Assembly (NCBI GenBank): GCA_937944485.1
Contig: CALDYU010000005.1
Span: 451,998-515,997, forward strand
Length of the DNA: 64,000 bases
Direction of reading: 5' to 3'
Source: an uncultured Flavobacteriaceae bacterium
Lineage (GTDB): Bacteria; Bacteroidota; Bacteroidia; Flavobacteriales; Flavobacteriaceae
Part shown: in pieces, positions 27,709 through 36,938 of the stretch
Position numbering within the stretch: position 1 is the first letter of the stretch
How the letters are laid out: every line of letters begins with the position of its first letter
The notes under the pieces: generated by a model
What the model saw: the letters and a program-made list of their open reading frames with translations, nothing else
Database searches by the model: none
What the model was told of the DNA's origin: nothing
Program-made: the position numbers and the translations under genes

Positions 27709-28725
27709 ATGAAAATAATAGTCCCCATGGCGGGTAGAGGTTCGCGGCTTAGACCACATTCTTTAACGGTGCCAAAACCATTAATTCCTGTTGCAGGAAA
27801 ACCTATTGTTCATCGTTTGGTTGGTGATATTGCTAAGGTGTTAGGAGAACCTATAGAAGAAGTAGCTTTTGTACTAGGAGACCCTGCTTTTTTTGGTGAT
27901 GACGTTGTCGCTAGTTTAAAGGAACTTGCTGAAGGATTGGGTGCAAAAGCTTCCATTTACCGACAAGATCAACCCTTGGGTACTGGTCATGCAATAATGT
28001 GCGCAAAAGATTCTTTAGATGGCCCAGCGGTTATAGCTTACGCAGATACTTTAATTCGAGCCGATTTCAATTTAGATAAATCTGCCGACAGTGTAATTTG
28101 GGTAAAGCAAGTAGACCAGCCTGAAGCCTATGGGGTGGTTAAACTTAACGACAAGCAAGAGATTGTAGAATTGGTTGAAAAACCAGAGCAGTTTGTTTCT
28201 GATTTGGCCGTAATTGGCATTTACTATTTCAAAGATGTCAGTCAGTTGAAAGCTGAATTGCAAAAGGTTTTAGATAATAATATTATCAATGGAGGGGAAT
28301 ATCAAATCAATGACGGTATCAAGCAGATGATGGCAAAGGGAATGAAATTTGTACCAGGTAAGGTTGATGAATGGATGGATTGTGGTAACAAAAAAGTAAC
28401 ACTTGAAACAAATAGGCGCATGCTTGGCTTTCTTGAGAAAGACGGAGAAACCTTGATTTCGAATACAGTCCAGTTAGATAATGCAAATGTCATTGAACCT
28501 TGTTTTATAGGTGAAAATGTCGTCTTAAAAGATACTACGGTCGGACCTTACGTTTCTATAGGAAATGACACAGTGATTGTGAATTCAACGATAAAGAATA
28601 GTTTGATACAAACTCAAACTAAAATAGCGAATGCTAATTTAGACCATGCTATGATTGGGAATCATGTAGTTTTCGACGGTAATTTTGAAGCAATTAGTAT
28701 TGGCGATTACTCGGTTCTGGAATAG
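27709..28725 (+). CDS. Sugar-phosphate nucleotidyltransferase with beta-helix tail
   Basis: A 338-residue enzyme. MKIIVPMAGRGSRLRPHSLTVPKPLIPVAGKP is the nucleotide-binding signature G-x-G-x-R-x2-P of glucose-1-phosphate thymidylyl/uridylyl transferases. The metal-binding Asp is in VIAYADTLI, and a left-handed beta-helix follows after about residue 250 (DNANVIEPCFIGENVVLKDTTVG). It makes a nucleotide-activated sugar for cell-surface glycans. The specific nucleotide and sugar are not certain. Confidence 0.9.
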   Translation: MKIIVPMAGRGSRLRPHSLTVPKPLIPVAGKPIVHRLVGDIAKVLGEPIEEVAFVLGDPAFFGDDVVASLKELAEGLGAKASIYRQDQPLGTGHAIMCAKDSLDGPAVIAYADTLIRADFNLDKSADSVIWVKQVDQPEAYGVVKLNDKQEIVELVEKPEQFVSDLAVIGIYYFKDVSQLKAELQKVLDNNIINGGEYQINDGIKQMMAKGMKFVPGKVDEWMDCGNKKVTLETNRRMLGFLEKDGETLISNTVQLDNANVIEPCFIGENVVLKDTTVGPYVSIGNDTVIVNSTIKNSLIQTQTKIANANLDHAMIGNHVVFDGNFEAISIGDYSVLE

Positions 28726-28792
28726 TTCTTGAGATTGTGTTACTATTCCTATGAAAATTTGAGACGGGCTATAAAAAGCTCGAAGAATTATA

Positions 28793-29731
28793 ATGAAAAA
28801 ACAGCGAGCATTTCTTATATTTTTTATGGAGTTAGTGCTAACTCCATTTCAGTTTTATGCCCAAGAACCTACTCCGCAAATTAATGTAGAAGAAAGCGCT
28901 GAGGTTTTTCTTGAAGCGTATTCTGACGAATTTCAAGAAAGCTTTTTTGAAGCCTTAAAACAAAAAGGCATTGAGAATTATGATAAGGCAGTTAATCATT
29001 TGTTAGCCTGCAAGAATTTAGATGCAGAAAACTATACTGTTGATCATGAGCTAGCCAAGACATATTTTTTAGACAAACAATATAATCTTGCGTTAGATTA
29101 TGGCATAGTTGCCCTAAATTCTGAACCCGAGAATAAATGGTATTTAAATACGGTTGTTGAAATTTTACGAAAACAAAATCAATCTCTAGCACTAATTGAA
29201 GATCGTATTCCTTTTAAAAATGAAAAATTACGGACACATTTAGCTACTATTTATTTCGAGAGAAAAGATTTTGAAGAAGCTCTATCCGTTGTTGATAATC
29301 TTAAAAAGTCACCGATATCTACTGAATTGGAGGGCAAAATCAAGAGTGCTATTAAAGCAAGAGATGAGCGTTTGAAGATTGTATCTAACGTGATTGCGGA
29401 GAACGACAAAGTAGATCCATTAAAAAATTACAAAGTGCTCTTGCAAGAAATGATAGCAAATAATGATTTTGAAAAGTTGTTGAAGACTTCAGAAGAGGCT
29501 ATTGAAGAATATCCTTCCCAACCCTATTTTTATTTTGCGCATGGGTATGCTTTGAACAAATCGCTCAAACATAAAGAAGCCGTAAACTTTTTAGAGGCAG
29601 CCTTAGACATATTAATTGACGACCCCCAATTAGGCAACAAAATTTATGGCACGTTAGGGGAGGCGTACCAGCAGTTGAATGAGCCAGAAAAGGCAAATAA
29701 GTATCTTAGTAAAGTAATTCCCGGATTGTAA
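28793..29731 (+). CDS. Secreted tetratricopeptide repeat protein
   Basis: A 312-residue protein with an N-terminal signal peptide (MKKQRAFLIFFMELVLTPFQFYA) and several TPR units, e.g. ENYDKAVNHLLACKNLDAEN, KQYNLALDYGIVALNSEPEN and KHKEAVNFLEAALDIL. TPR proteins serve as scaffolds. It is followed by the LolB-like and EnvC-like genes with 1-base and overlapping spacing, a conserved flavobacterial set linked to envelope maintenance. Confidence 0.85.
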   Translation: MKKQRAFLIFFMELVLTPFQFYAQEPTPQINVEESAEVFLEAYSDEFQESFFEALKQKGIENYDKAVNHLLACKNLDAENYTVDHELAKTYFLDKQYNLALDYGIVALNSEPENKWYLNTVVEILRKQNQSLALIEDRIPFKNEKLRTHLATIYFERKDFEEALSVVDNLKKSPISTELEGKIKSAIKARDERLKIVSNVIAENDKVDPLKNYKVLLQEMIANNDFEKLLKTSEEAIEEYPSQPYFYFAHGYALNKSLKHKEAVNFLEAALDILIDDPQLGNKIYGTLGEAYQQLNEPEKANKYLSKVIPGL

Positions 29732-29732
29732 T

Positions 29733-30533
29733 ATGATCAAGCAATATGCCCCAATAAAGTTCTTAAGCTATTTCGTAGTTATTTTTCTATTACTTGTTTC
29801 TTGTAAATCCACTAAAATACCCAGTGATGGTGTTGTGAATTCCAAATTAGCCGCCAAAGTAATCGTTAAAGAACATTATAAAAATGCACTTCAATTCAAA
29901 ACTGCAAGAGGCAAGTTAAAAATCAACTATAACGACGGCAAAACCAATCAAGGGTTTTCACTTAGTTTTAGAATGGAAAAAGACAAAGCCATTTGGATGA
30001 GTGCGACGCTAGATTTAGTAAAAATATATATAACACCGGGTAGAATTGCCTTTTATAATCGTTTACAAAATGAGTATTTTGACGGAGATTTTACGTTTTT
30101 AAGTGAACTTCTAGGCACAGATTTAGATTTTCAGCAAGTACAAAATTTGCTTTTAGGGCAATCACTTCTTGATTTAAATAACGACGCGTATACAGTAAAA
30201 GCCGATAAAAATGTTTACGAATTAAAACCGAAGAAAGCAGGAAAATTGTTTGAAATGCTATTTCAGCTCGAGCCTAAACACTTTAAAATGGCTAAACAAG
30301 AGCTTTCGCAGCCTTCAAAAAACAGAGTGCTTCAGATAAATTATAAAAATTACCAACAAATAGAAAACCGAATACTACCCAGAGAAATTTTTATTTTAGC
30401 TGAAGATGCGGGAAGAAAATCGATGATAGATATTGAATATCGCAATGTTGTTTTTGATCAGCGATTAAAATTCCCGTTTAAAATACCTAAAGGTTTTAGA
30501 GAAATAGTGTTGAAGAAAGATGATATTAAATAA
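29733..30533 (+). CDS. DUF4292 lipoprotein, LolB-like
   Basis: A 266-residue lipoprotein with a lipobox Cys in FLLLVSCKSTK (about residue 24). The rest forms the extended beta structure of the DUF4292 family, related to LolB, e.g. ALQFKTARGKLKINYNDG and FSLSFRMEKDKAIWMSATL. It may take part in outer-membrane lipoprotein or lipid handling. The EnvC-like gene starts 14 bases before its stop. Confidence 0.85.
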   Translation: MIKQYAPIKFLSYFVVIFLLLVSCKSTKIPSDGVVNSKLAAKVIVKEHYKNALQFKTARGKLKINYNDGKTNQGFSLSFRMEKDKAIWMSATLDLVKIYITPGRIAFYNRLQNEYFDGDFTFLSELLGTDLDFQQVQNLLLGQSLLDLNNDAYTVKADKNVYELKPKKAGKLFEMLFQLEPKHFKMAKQELSQPSKNRVLQINYKNYQQIENRILPREIFILAEDAGRKSMIDIEYRNVVFDQRLKFPFKIPKGFREIVLKKDDIK

Positions 30534-31752
30534 AGGACGCAACTTTGTTATCTTTTTAGCGATGGTTCTACTGACATCGCATATAATACTTGGGCAATCA
30601 GAAGAGCAGAAATCTTTAGAAGCTAAACGAGAACAACTTCAAAACGAAATACGAGAGATAAATCGACTGCTTTTTGCTAAAAAGAAGCAAAGAGGTACGG
30701 TACTTGACCAAATGACTGCCCTCGATCAAAAAATCAATGTTCGGCAACAGTTAATAGAAGTTGCAAATAAGCAAGCCATTGTATTGAATCAAAAAATCAA
30801 TGCGAATATCGCGGCCATAAGTCAATTAAGGGCTGAACTCAATGTGCTTAAAGAAGATTATGCTTTAATGATTCAGAAATCATATCAGAATCGATCGAAG
30901 CAAAGCCGGTTGATGTTCTTATTGTCATCAGAAGATTTTTTTCAGGCTTTTAAGAGACTTCAGTATTTAGAACAATACACTGCTTTTAGAAGAACACAAG
31001 GCGAAGCAATCGCTACAAAAACCGATGAACTTACACGATTAAATAAAGACTTGAACGAAGAACGTAAAGTCAAAGTTGTTCTGTTGGCTCAAAATCGAAA
31101 AGCCAAAAAACAGCTATTTAAAGAAATTCAAGAACAAAAAGATCTTTTGGCTAACATTCGAAAGAATGAAGGTCAATATAGAGCTATCATAAGCAAGAAA
31201 GAGGAAGAATCCAGAAAAATCGACAAGCAAATTGAAAAGTTAATTCGAAGCGCTATTGCAGCTGCCAACAAAGCATCAGGAAAAAAAGGGACGAACGCTG
31301 CTAAATTTGATCTCACGCCAGAAGCTACGCTCATTGCAAATAACTTTATAGCGAATAAAGGAAGACTCATTTGGCCCGTTGAAAAAGGAATAAAAAGTCA
31401 AGGATTTGGGGTGTACCAAGATGCCCTATACCCTGGTATAAAGCATGAAAGTAATGGTGTTATTATAACCACAGATGAAGGTGCGATTGCGCGCGCCATA
31501 TTTGAAGGTGAAGTAATAGCGATACTGTCGGTACCTGGAGGAAATAAAGGGGTTCAAATTAAACACGGCAATTTTATAAGTACCTATTATAATTTATCTG
31601 ATTTGTACGTAAAAAAAGGAGATAAAGTGGCTATTAAAGCGGAGCTAGGAAAAATATTTACAAATGTAAATAATGGGCAAACCCGCCTTAAATTTTATCT
31701 GTACCAAGATACTTCAAAATTAAACCCAGAAGAATGGGTGTATCAGCTTTAA
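30520..31752 (+). CDS. EnvC-like murein hydrolase activator (M23 family)
   Basis: A 410-residue periplasmic protein: signal peptide to about residue 26, a long coiled coil at residues 27-250 (EQKSLEAKREQLQNEIREI, then many charged heptads), and a C-terminal LytM/M23 domain. The catalytic zinc ligands appear degenerate: KHESNGVIITTDEGA replaces the usual H-x-G-x-D motif, so it is probably an amidase activator like EnvC rather than an active endopeptidase. Overlaps the DUF4292 gene by 14 bases. Confidence 0.88.
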   Translation: MILNKGRNFVIFLAMVLLTSHIILGQSEEQKSLEAKREQLQNEIREINRLLFAKKKQRGTVLDQMTALDQKINVRQQLIEVANKQAIVLNQKINANIAAISQLRAELNVLKEDYALMIQKSYQNRSKQSRLMFLLSSEDFFQAFKRLQYLEQYTAFRRTQGEAIATKTDELTRLNKDLNEERKVKVVLLAQNRKAKKQLFKEIQEQKDLLANIRKNEGQYRAIISKKEEESRKIDKQIEKLIRSAIAAANKASGKKGTNAAKFDLTPEATLIANNFIANKGRLIWPVEKGIKSQGFGVYQDALYPGIKHESNGVIITTDEGAIARAIFEGEVIAILSVPGGNKGVQIKHGNFISTYYNLSDLYVKKGDKVAIKAELGKIFTNVNNGQTRLKFYLYQDTSKLNPEEWVYQL

Positions 31753-32264
31753 GAATTCATAAATAAAGCTCTTAATTCTGTAGCTTCATTCGGATTCATT
31801 TTCCCAGCTAAAACAAGGCTTAATTGTTTTCTACGTAAAGCAGCATCGAAGCGTTCTTTTTCTAAAGCAGATTCTGGTTCAAGAGGCGGTACCCGACTTG
31901 GTTTTCCATTTTCATCAAGAGCGACAAAGGTATAAATGCCTTCATTTGCTTTAGAGCGCTTTCCGCTAAAGCGGTTTTCAATCCAAACATCAATAAATAC
32001 TTCCATTGAAGTAGAAAATGCCCGAGAAACAGCCGCTTCTACAGTCACTACGCTACCTAAGGGTACGGCTTGCGTAAATGCCACGTGATTTACTGAAGCT
32101 GTTACCGTAATACCACCACTATGTCTTCCTGCAGCAATGCTTGCCGCCCTATCCATACGAGCCAGTAATTCTCCTCCAAAAAGGTTATTCAATATGTTTG
32201 TTTCTCCTGGAAGAACAATATCGGTCATTGTCGTGCGCGTATCACTAGGATTTTTAGCCTGCAT
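31749..32264 (-). CDS. Acyl-CoA thioesterase (hotdog fold)
   Basis: A 171-residue single hotdog-domain thioesterase of the YciA/BFIT type: VLPGETNILNNLFGGELLARMD carries the N-terminal motif, with the active-site Asp in ARMDRAASIAAGRHSGG, and VTASVNHVAFTQAVPLG the following strand. It hydrolyses acyl-CoA to free acid and CoA in the cytoplasm. Its stop overlaps that of the convergent EnvC-like gene by 4 bases. Confidence 0.9.
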   Translation of the reverse strand: MQAKNPSDTRTTMTDIVLPGETNILNNLFGGELLARMDRAASIAAGRHSGGITVTASVNHVAFTQAVPLGSVVTVEAAVSRAFSTSMEVFIDVWIENRFSGKRSKANEGIYTFVALDENGKPSRVPPLEPESALEKERFDAALRRKQLSLVLAGKMNPNEATELRALFMNS

Positions 32265-32323
32265 AAAGAAATTTTTGACAAAGATACTCTTAAGTTAGAA
32301 GGATGAAAACGGAAGAAGAATTA

Positions 32324-33286
32324 TTATTTTGAAGACAATAGCCAAGCATCTCTGCTATCTTTTACCTTAATACTGCGAAGTGCATTTAAAGCTTCATCAA
32401 CGTCAGTGTAACTATCATAATTTACCATATGAAGACCATGGCGATTCGTACCAATATAGCTCGCATTATAGCCTCTTCTTTTGAGTTGACGAATTTTTTT
32501 ATCTGCGTTTTTTCGAAAACGAAAAGCCCCTGCAATGATATGGTGAACCCTTAAATTAGCAATCTCTTGTTTCGAAGTAGTTAGCACATCTAAAGAAATA
32601 GATGGGAGTTCTAGAGGTTCTAAATCAAAAAAAGTGGCTTCTTGAATGCGTTTTATGACTTGTTCCTGAGCTTGTTCTTGTACAATGTCGTTGCCGCCGG
32701 CATTTTGATTATAGAACTGCAAGGCCGATAGACTGGCCGAAGCTGCGAGCAGAAATATAGCTGCATATTTTAAATAAGGACGGATACTAAATTCTTTACG
32801 TTTTTCAGGAGTAAATACGAAAGGTGTCTTTTCTTCGATTGCTTCTACTTCTGACTTCAATACTTCTCTAGTAACTGGTGCCGCCACAAATGAAGACATA
32901 CCAAATGAAGACGTCAAATAATTCACACCGTATACAGGTTGAAACTGAATTTTATCATTGTTGTTCAGCCATAGTTCACCAATGTCAGCGATGTTAATAT
33001 GTTCTTTCTGTTTCAATTTACCTTTCCAATCAGCTACGCTTTCTAAAACTTGAGTAAGTGTTTCTTCATAACTCAAATTTTCTACAGAAGCAATATGAGA
33101 GACCAACAAACCATCGTTGGTAACTACTTGTTCGTTAAACGAAATTATTTTTGAAGGGGGATAAAATGAGTTTGTGCTAGTATTAATTACAGCAGATTTC
33201 ATTTGTGTTAAGAAAGCACCTAAGCCTGGTACCATTACACAGTTGTATCGATAGAGTAATTCTGAAATATAGCCGTCTAATACCAT
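32324..33286 (-). CDS. SPOR-domain protein with N-terminal HU-CCDC81-like domain
   Basis: A 320-residue protein starting MVLDGYISELLYRYNCVMVPGLGAF, the first of two HU-CCDC81-type domains (about 1-120). One membrane segment (about 180-197, YAAIFLLAASASLSALQFY) follows, then a periplasmic SPOR domain at the C-terminus (HHIIAGAFRFRKNADKKIRQLKRRGYNASYIGTN). SPOR domains bind denuded septal peptidoglycan, and this architecture is widespread in Bacteroidota. The TTG at 33295 is three codons upstream and less likely as start. Confidence 0.86.
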   Translation of the reverse strand: MVLDGYISELLYRYNCVMVPGLGAFLTQMKSAVINTSTNSFYPPSKIISFNEQVVTNDGLLVSHIASVENLSYEETLTQVLESVADWKGKLKQKEHINIADIGELWLNNNDKIQFQPVYGVNYLTSSFGMSSFVAAPVTREVLKSEVEAIEEKTPFVFTPEKRKEFSIRPYLKYAAIFLLAASASLSALQFYNQNAGGNDIVQEQAQEQVIKRIQEATFFDLEPLELPSISLDVLTTSKQEIANLRVHHIIAGAFRFRKNADKKIRQLKRRGYNASYIGTNRHGLHMVNYDSYTDVDEALNALRSIKVKDSRDAWLLSSK

Positions 33287-33376
33287 AAGTAACAAATATT
33301 ACAAAAAATATAGAGGTTCAAAACTCTCAGAGCAACTTTTTATTAACATTATAATTGTCGTATTTTGTTATTTACT

Positions 33377-34144
33377 ATGGGCAACTCTCAAATATCGGAA
33401 GATGAATTAATTGCGATTTTACGACTTCATAAAATCCCGAATATAGGTGATGTAATCGCGAAAAAATTGATTAGACATTGTGGTAGTGCAACGGCCGTTT
33501 TTACCGATAAACAGCAAAATCTATTAAAGATAGAAGGTGTTGGAAGTTTTGCCTTGCGCGGTTTACATGACAAAGTACATATTGAAGCTGCCGAATCAGA
33601 ATATAATTATATTAAAACCAACGGTATTGCCTATTCTTATTTCATGGATGCTGATTACCCTGCCTATTTAAAGCATTGTATTGACGGTCCACTTCTCCTT
33701 TTTAAGAGAGGGAATATTGATTTGACAGGAAGAAAGATCATAAGTGTTGTAGGCACGCGACAAATCACAAGTTATGGGACTGCATTTTGTGAAAAATTTA
33801 TCGAAGATATTGCTCCCTTAAACCCTATCATTGTTAGCGGATTTGCCTATGGTGTTGATATTTGTGTACAGCGTATGGCAGTTAAACATGGTTTGCAAAC
33901 TATTGGCTGTCTGGCGCATGGGTTAAATCAAATATATCCTAAGGTTCATGCAAAGTATGTTTCTGATATTGAGAAAAATGGGGGGTTTATGACCGATTTT
34001 TGGAGCAGTTCTAACCCAGAGCGAGAAAACTTTTTAAAACGCAATCGCATTATTGCTGGCATGTCTGAAGCTACGATAGTGATTGAATCAGCAGAAAAAG
34101 GGGGAAGTTTAGTAACAGCCGATATTGCGAATAGTTACCAATAA
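33377..34144 (+). pseudogene. dprA: dprA, 5' part, interrupted by the integrated element
   Basis: Encodes the first 254 residues of DprA, the protein that loads RecA on incoming single-stranded DNA during natural transformation. It has the N-terminal helix-hairpin region (HKIPNIGDVIAKKLIRHCG) and the Rossmann-like core (VVGTRQITSYGT, SGFAYGVD, GCLAHGLNQIYP, RNRIIAGMSEATIVIESAEKGGSLVTADIANSY). After TAC 34136-34138 the sequence switches to the element, which adds Gln and a stop. The missing part (NRDVFAVPGR... to the winged-helix domain) is found at 49074-49430. Start at ATG 33377 rather than TTG 33365. Confidence 0.93.
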
Positions 34145-34164
34145 TTTATGTATTATATTGCAGT
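34136..34164. other. attL: left junction
   Basis: Core TAC (34136-34138) joins dprA to the element. The element arm shows AATTTA at 34143 and GCAGT at 34160, mirrored at the right end. Confidence 0.8.
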
Positions 34165-34178
34165 GTAATTAAAGCAAT

Positions 34179-35744
34179 ATGATAGCCGATACAGTAATCT
34201 ACATTAGAGTTTCAACAAAGGAGCAAGACGAACAAAGGCAAATAGATGAGTTAACAAGTTACTGCCAAAGACAACAGCTAAAAGTTGGTAAAACCTTTAT
34301 TGATAAGGTTTCAGGTTATAGTGTTGAATACTCAGAACGTGAACAATTCCAATTGCTGAATGAATATATTGAACTCCATCCAATCAAAAATATAGTTGTA
34401 TCAGAAATAAGTCGTATCGGTAGAAAGTTGATTGAAACTTTAAAATTTATTGAACATTGTACTGATAAAGGTATCTGCATCCACATAAAGAAAGATGGTG
34501 TAATCACTCTAAATGAAGATGGCACAAAAAATTGGATGCTCAATATAATGCTGCCAATCTTAGGATCAATGGCACAGATGGAGAGTGAACAACTAGCATA
34601 CAGAGTTAAGTCAGGTTTGAATACTCGATACAAAGATGGCAGAGGATTTAATGCAAGAATACTAGGATATGAACGTGATAAAGATGGTAGGCCTATTGTT
34701 CATAAAGAGCAAGCCGAAATCGTTAAAATGATATTCAATAAGTACATAGAATTAGAAAACCTTTACAAGCTTAATATCTACCTCAATGAAAATTATAGTC
34801 ATGCAAAGAAAAAGGTATTTACAGAGGGTGGCATAAGGTCTATGCTAAAGAATAAAATATACATTGGTAAATGGTACATTTCCGATTATATAATAGACGT
34901 TGAACCAATTATTGATGTTGATGTATTCAACAAAGTTCAGGACATCGCAAAGGAACGTAAACGAACTAATTTAGATACTGTTTACATCAATCCATTTGCA
35001 TCAAAGATATTTTGTGCAGAATGTGGCGAACCTTTATATCAAAACGTAGCACCGAAATATAGAACGGATAAGTACAAGCATCTAAAATCTAGTTGCTCCA
35101 TAAAGCCAGTTAATCGACCATTCATAATTGAACAAGTGCAACGCATTTTGGAGACCTATAAAAAAATTGAGGGTTATGATAGGCAGAAAGATGAAGCTGT
35201 AAAGCGTTTAGAGTTAGAACAAGCCACTAAGAAAAAAATAGAATCAATCATCAAACCTATTCAACGTAGGCAAGAGAAACTATTGGATAATCTGCTAGAT
35301 GATACCATTACCAAAGAGATTTATACCGAACGGAATAATGCACTCATACAGAAAAAAGAATTGAGTGTAAAGCGTCTAAACAAGGTTAACGAAGAAATAA
35401 AAGGTATTGAGAACTTTATGAAGAATGGAATTCATACAAGTAACCTAGATAGTTTAAGCGAGTTAAAACGAGCCGTTAAAAAGAATGTCGAGTATTTAAA
35501 GATTGGTCAAACAATGGGAATACTAAAAGTAAAAGGTGGCTTCAAGTATCTCATAAAGCTGTACAGAGGTTCTGAATTGTTCAAGTACAACAAAGGCACG
35601 TTAAATATATTCCCAGTAACAACTGTAAGTGAAGATTTACAAACAATCAAGCAGCTTGTTGAAGAAAATCCCGATATGACTTATTCAGATTTCAAAGATT
35701 TATTGACAGAAATGGATAGAGAACATCTTTTGGAAGAAGAATAA
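34179..35744 (+). CDS. Large serine recombinase (integrase)
   Basis: A 521-residue serine integrase. The catalytic Ser is residue 12 in VIYIRVSTKEQDEQ, and Arg residues of the resolvase domain follow in SRIGRKLIETL. Next comes a recombinase domain (residues ~160-270, GGIRSMLKNKIYIGKWY), a zinc ribbon beginning FCAECGE near residue 287, and a coiled-coil stretch (about 330-410). It would catalyse integration at dprA and, with a directionality factor, excision. It starts 41 bases inside the left end, the usual place for such an integrase. Confidence 0.95.
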   Translation: MIADTVIYIRVSTKEQDEQRQIDELTSYCQRQQLKVGKTFIDKVSGYSVEYSEREQFQLLNEYIELHPIKNIVVSEISRIGRKLIETLKFIEHCTDKGICIHIKKDGVITLNEDGTKNWMLNIMLPILGSMAQMESEQLAYRVKSGLNTRYKDGRGFNARILGYERDKDGRPIVHKEQAEIVKMIFNKYIELENLYKLNIYLNENYSHAKKKVFTEGGIRSMLKNKIYIGKWYISDYIIDVEPIIDVDVFNKVQDIAKERKRTNLDTVYINPFASKIFCAECGEPLYQNVAPKYRTDKYKHLKSSCSIKPVNRPFIIEQVQRILETYKKIEGYDRQKDEAVKRLELEQATKKKIESIIKPIQRRQEKLLDNLLDDTITKEIYTERNNALIQKKELSVKRLNKVNEEIKGIENFMKNGIHTSNLDSLSELKRAVKKNVEYLKIGQTMGILKVKGGFKYLIKLYRGSELFKYNKGTLNIFPVTTVSEDLQTIKQLVEENPDMTYSDFKDLLTEMDREHLLEEE

Positions 35745-35762
35745 AGAAACTTCTATTAGTGG

Positions 35763-36080
35763 TTATTCATTCCACCAATGTTCCCCACAACATGGGCAAA
35801 CTTTCTCCTTAAAAATTAAGTCAATCTCATCTATCCGTGCTAATTGTTCAGATGTTGCTTTTCCATATTCCTTTAACTCTTTGAGATTTTCTTGAATCCC
35901 TACTAAAGTTCTTAAATACTCTCCTAATTGTTTAGAAGAATGAAATATTAATCCATCTGTTTTAATAACTGTAGGTTCTATTTCAACTTTCTCTTTTGAT
36001 TCCAAGGACTTTAAAAACTCTTCCATTTCATTAAAGAAAGCAGCATCCTCTTCATTGTATTTCTCATATTTATTCTCCAT
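35763..36080 (-). CDS. Hypothetical protein with C-terminal zinc-knuckle motif
   Basis: A 105-residue acidic, helical protein (MENKYEKYNEEDAAFFNEMEEFLKSLESKEK) that ends CPCCGEHWWNE, a C-x-C-C or C-x2-C metal-binding motif. It is convergent with the integrase, 18 bases away. I do not recognise the family; possible roles include a recombination directionality factor or regulator, but nothing in the sequence decides this. Confidence 0.65.
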   Translation of the reverse strand: MENKYEKYNEEDAAFFNEMEEFLKSLESKEKVEIEPTVIKTDGLIFHSSKQLGEYLRTLVGIQENLKELKEYGKATSEQLARIDEIDLIFKEKVCPCCGEHWWNE

Positions 36081-36287
36081 ATCTTCTATGCTGTTTTCGG
36101 TTTTTCTAGATTATGCATTCTTATTTTCTATTACATCAACGAAAAAATAATAGCAACATTATTTCATTTTGTTTTTTATTCCCTAAATCTTTGATAGAGG
36201 TAGTTCATCCAGAATCCGAATAAATAGTTTTTTCCGATTAAACTCCTATTTATATTTAGACTTATAGAACCCAAAAGTTTAAACATT
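36081..36287. other. Spacer before the resolvase, with a repeat-like block
   Basis: Non-coding. At 36202-36260 it holds AGTTCATCCA and ATAGTTTTTTCC, then TTTATATTTAGAC, resembling in order the repeats at 46069 and 46549. Confidence 0.4.
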
Positions 36288-36938
36288 ATGGATAACCTAC
36301 AATTAGAATCATCAGCTACAAGCATCATTAAAAAAGCTAAGTATATAAGAGTGTCAACGTTGGAACAAAACACCAACAGACAAGCTAAAACCTGTCTTGA
36401 ATCTAAAATGTATGTCGATAAGGTTTCAGGATTAATACCATTTGATGAAAGACCTGCAGGTAAGAAGCTGATAAAGGATATTCAAGATGGAAAGATTAAT
36501 CACGTAACCATCCATTCAGTAGATAGGTTAGGTAGAAACGTTGTTGAAATGCAGAAGCAATTAAATTGGTTCATTAGTAATGGAGTTCAAATTTATGCCG
36601 AGAATATTAAGATGGAGTTGCTTAATGAGGATGGAAGTATGAATAGCATAGCCAAGATGATAATTGATTTATTAGGTTCAGTTGCGGGATTAGAGATAGA
36701 AGCTATCAAAGAAAGACAACGCCAAGGAATTGCATTAGCAAAAGCAAAAGGAGTGTATAAGGGCAGACAGTATGGAGCAGTAATGAAAGAAGAAAATTAT
36801 CTATCTCGTCATAAAGATGTGGTGTCACTTTTGAAAGATGGATTGAGTATTAACAAGACATCAAAATTGACTGGAAAAGCATTCGTTACAATTAAGCGTG
36901 TAAAACAGAAATTAGAAGCCGAAAAAATGGCATCATAA
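36288..36938 (+). CDS. Small serine recombinase (resolvase/invertase)
   Basis: A 216-residue resolvase-type protein. The catalytic Ser is residue 23 in AKYIRVSTLEQNTNRQ, IHSVDRLGRNV provides the conserved Arg region, and the long E helix is LLGSVAGLEIEAIKERQRQGIALAKAKG. A C-terminal helix-turn-helix follows (DGLSINKTSKLTGKAFVTIKRVKQ). Such enzymes resolve cointegrates or invert segments at short paired sites. It may act on the repeats at 36202, 46069 and 46549. Confidence 0.92.
   Translation: MDNLQLESSATSIIKKAKYIRVSTLEQNTNRQAKTCLESKMYVDKVSGLIPFDERPAGKKLIKDIQDGKINHVTIHSVDRLGRNVVEMQKQLNWFISNGVQIYAENIKMELLNEDGSMNSIAKMIIDLLGSVAGLEIEAIKERQRQGIALAKAKGVYKGRQYGAVMKEENYLSRHKDVVSLLKDGLSINKTSKLTGKAFVTIKRVKQKLEAEKMAS

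Noticed and set aside
34136-34141. tRNA gene as integration target
   Set aside because: The junction lies in dprA coding sequence and no tRNA is present; the recombinase is a serine, not tyrosine, enzyme.
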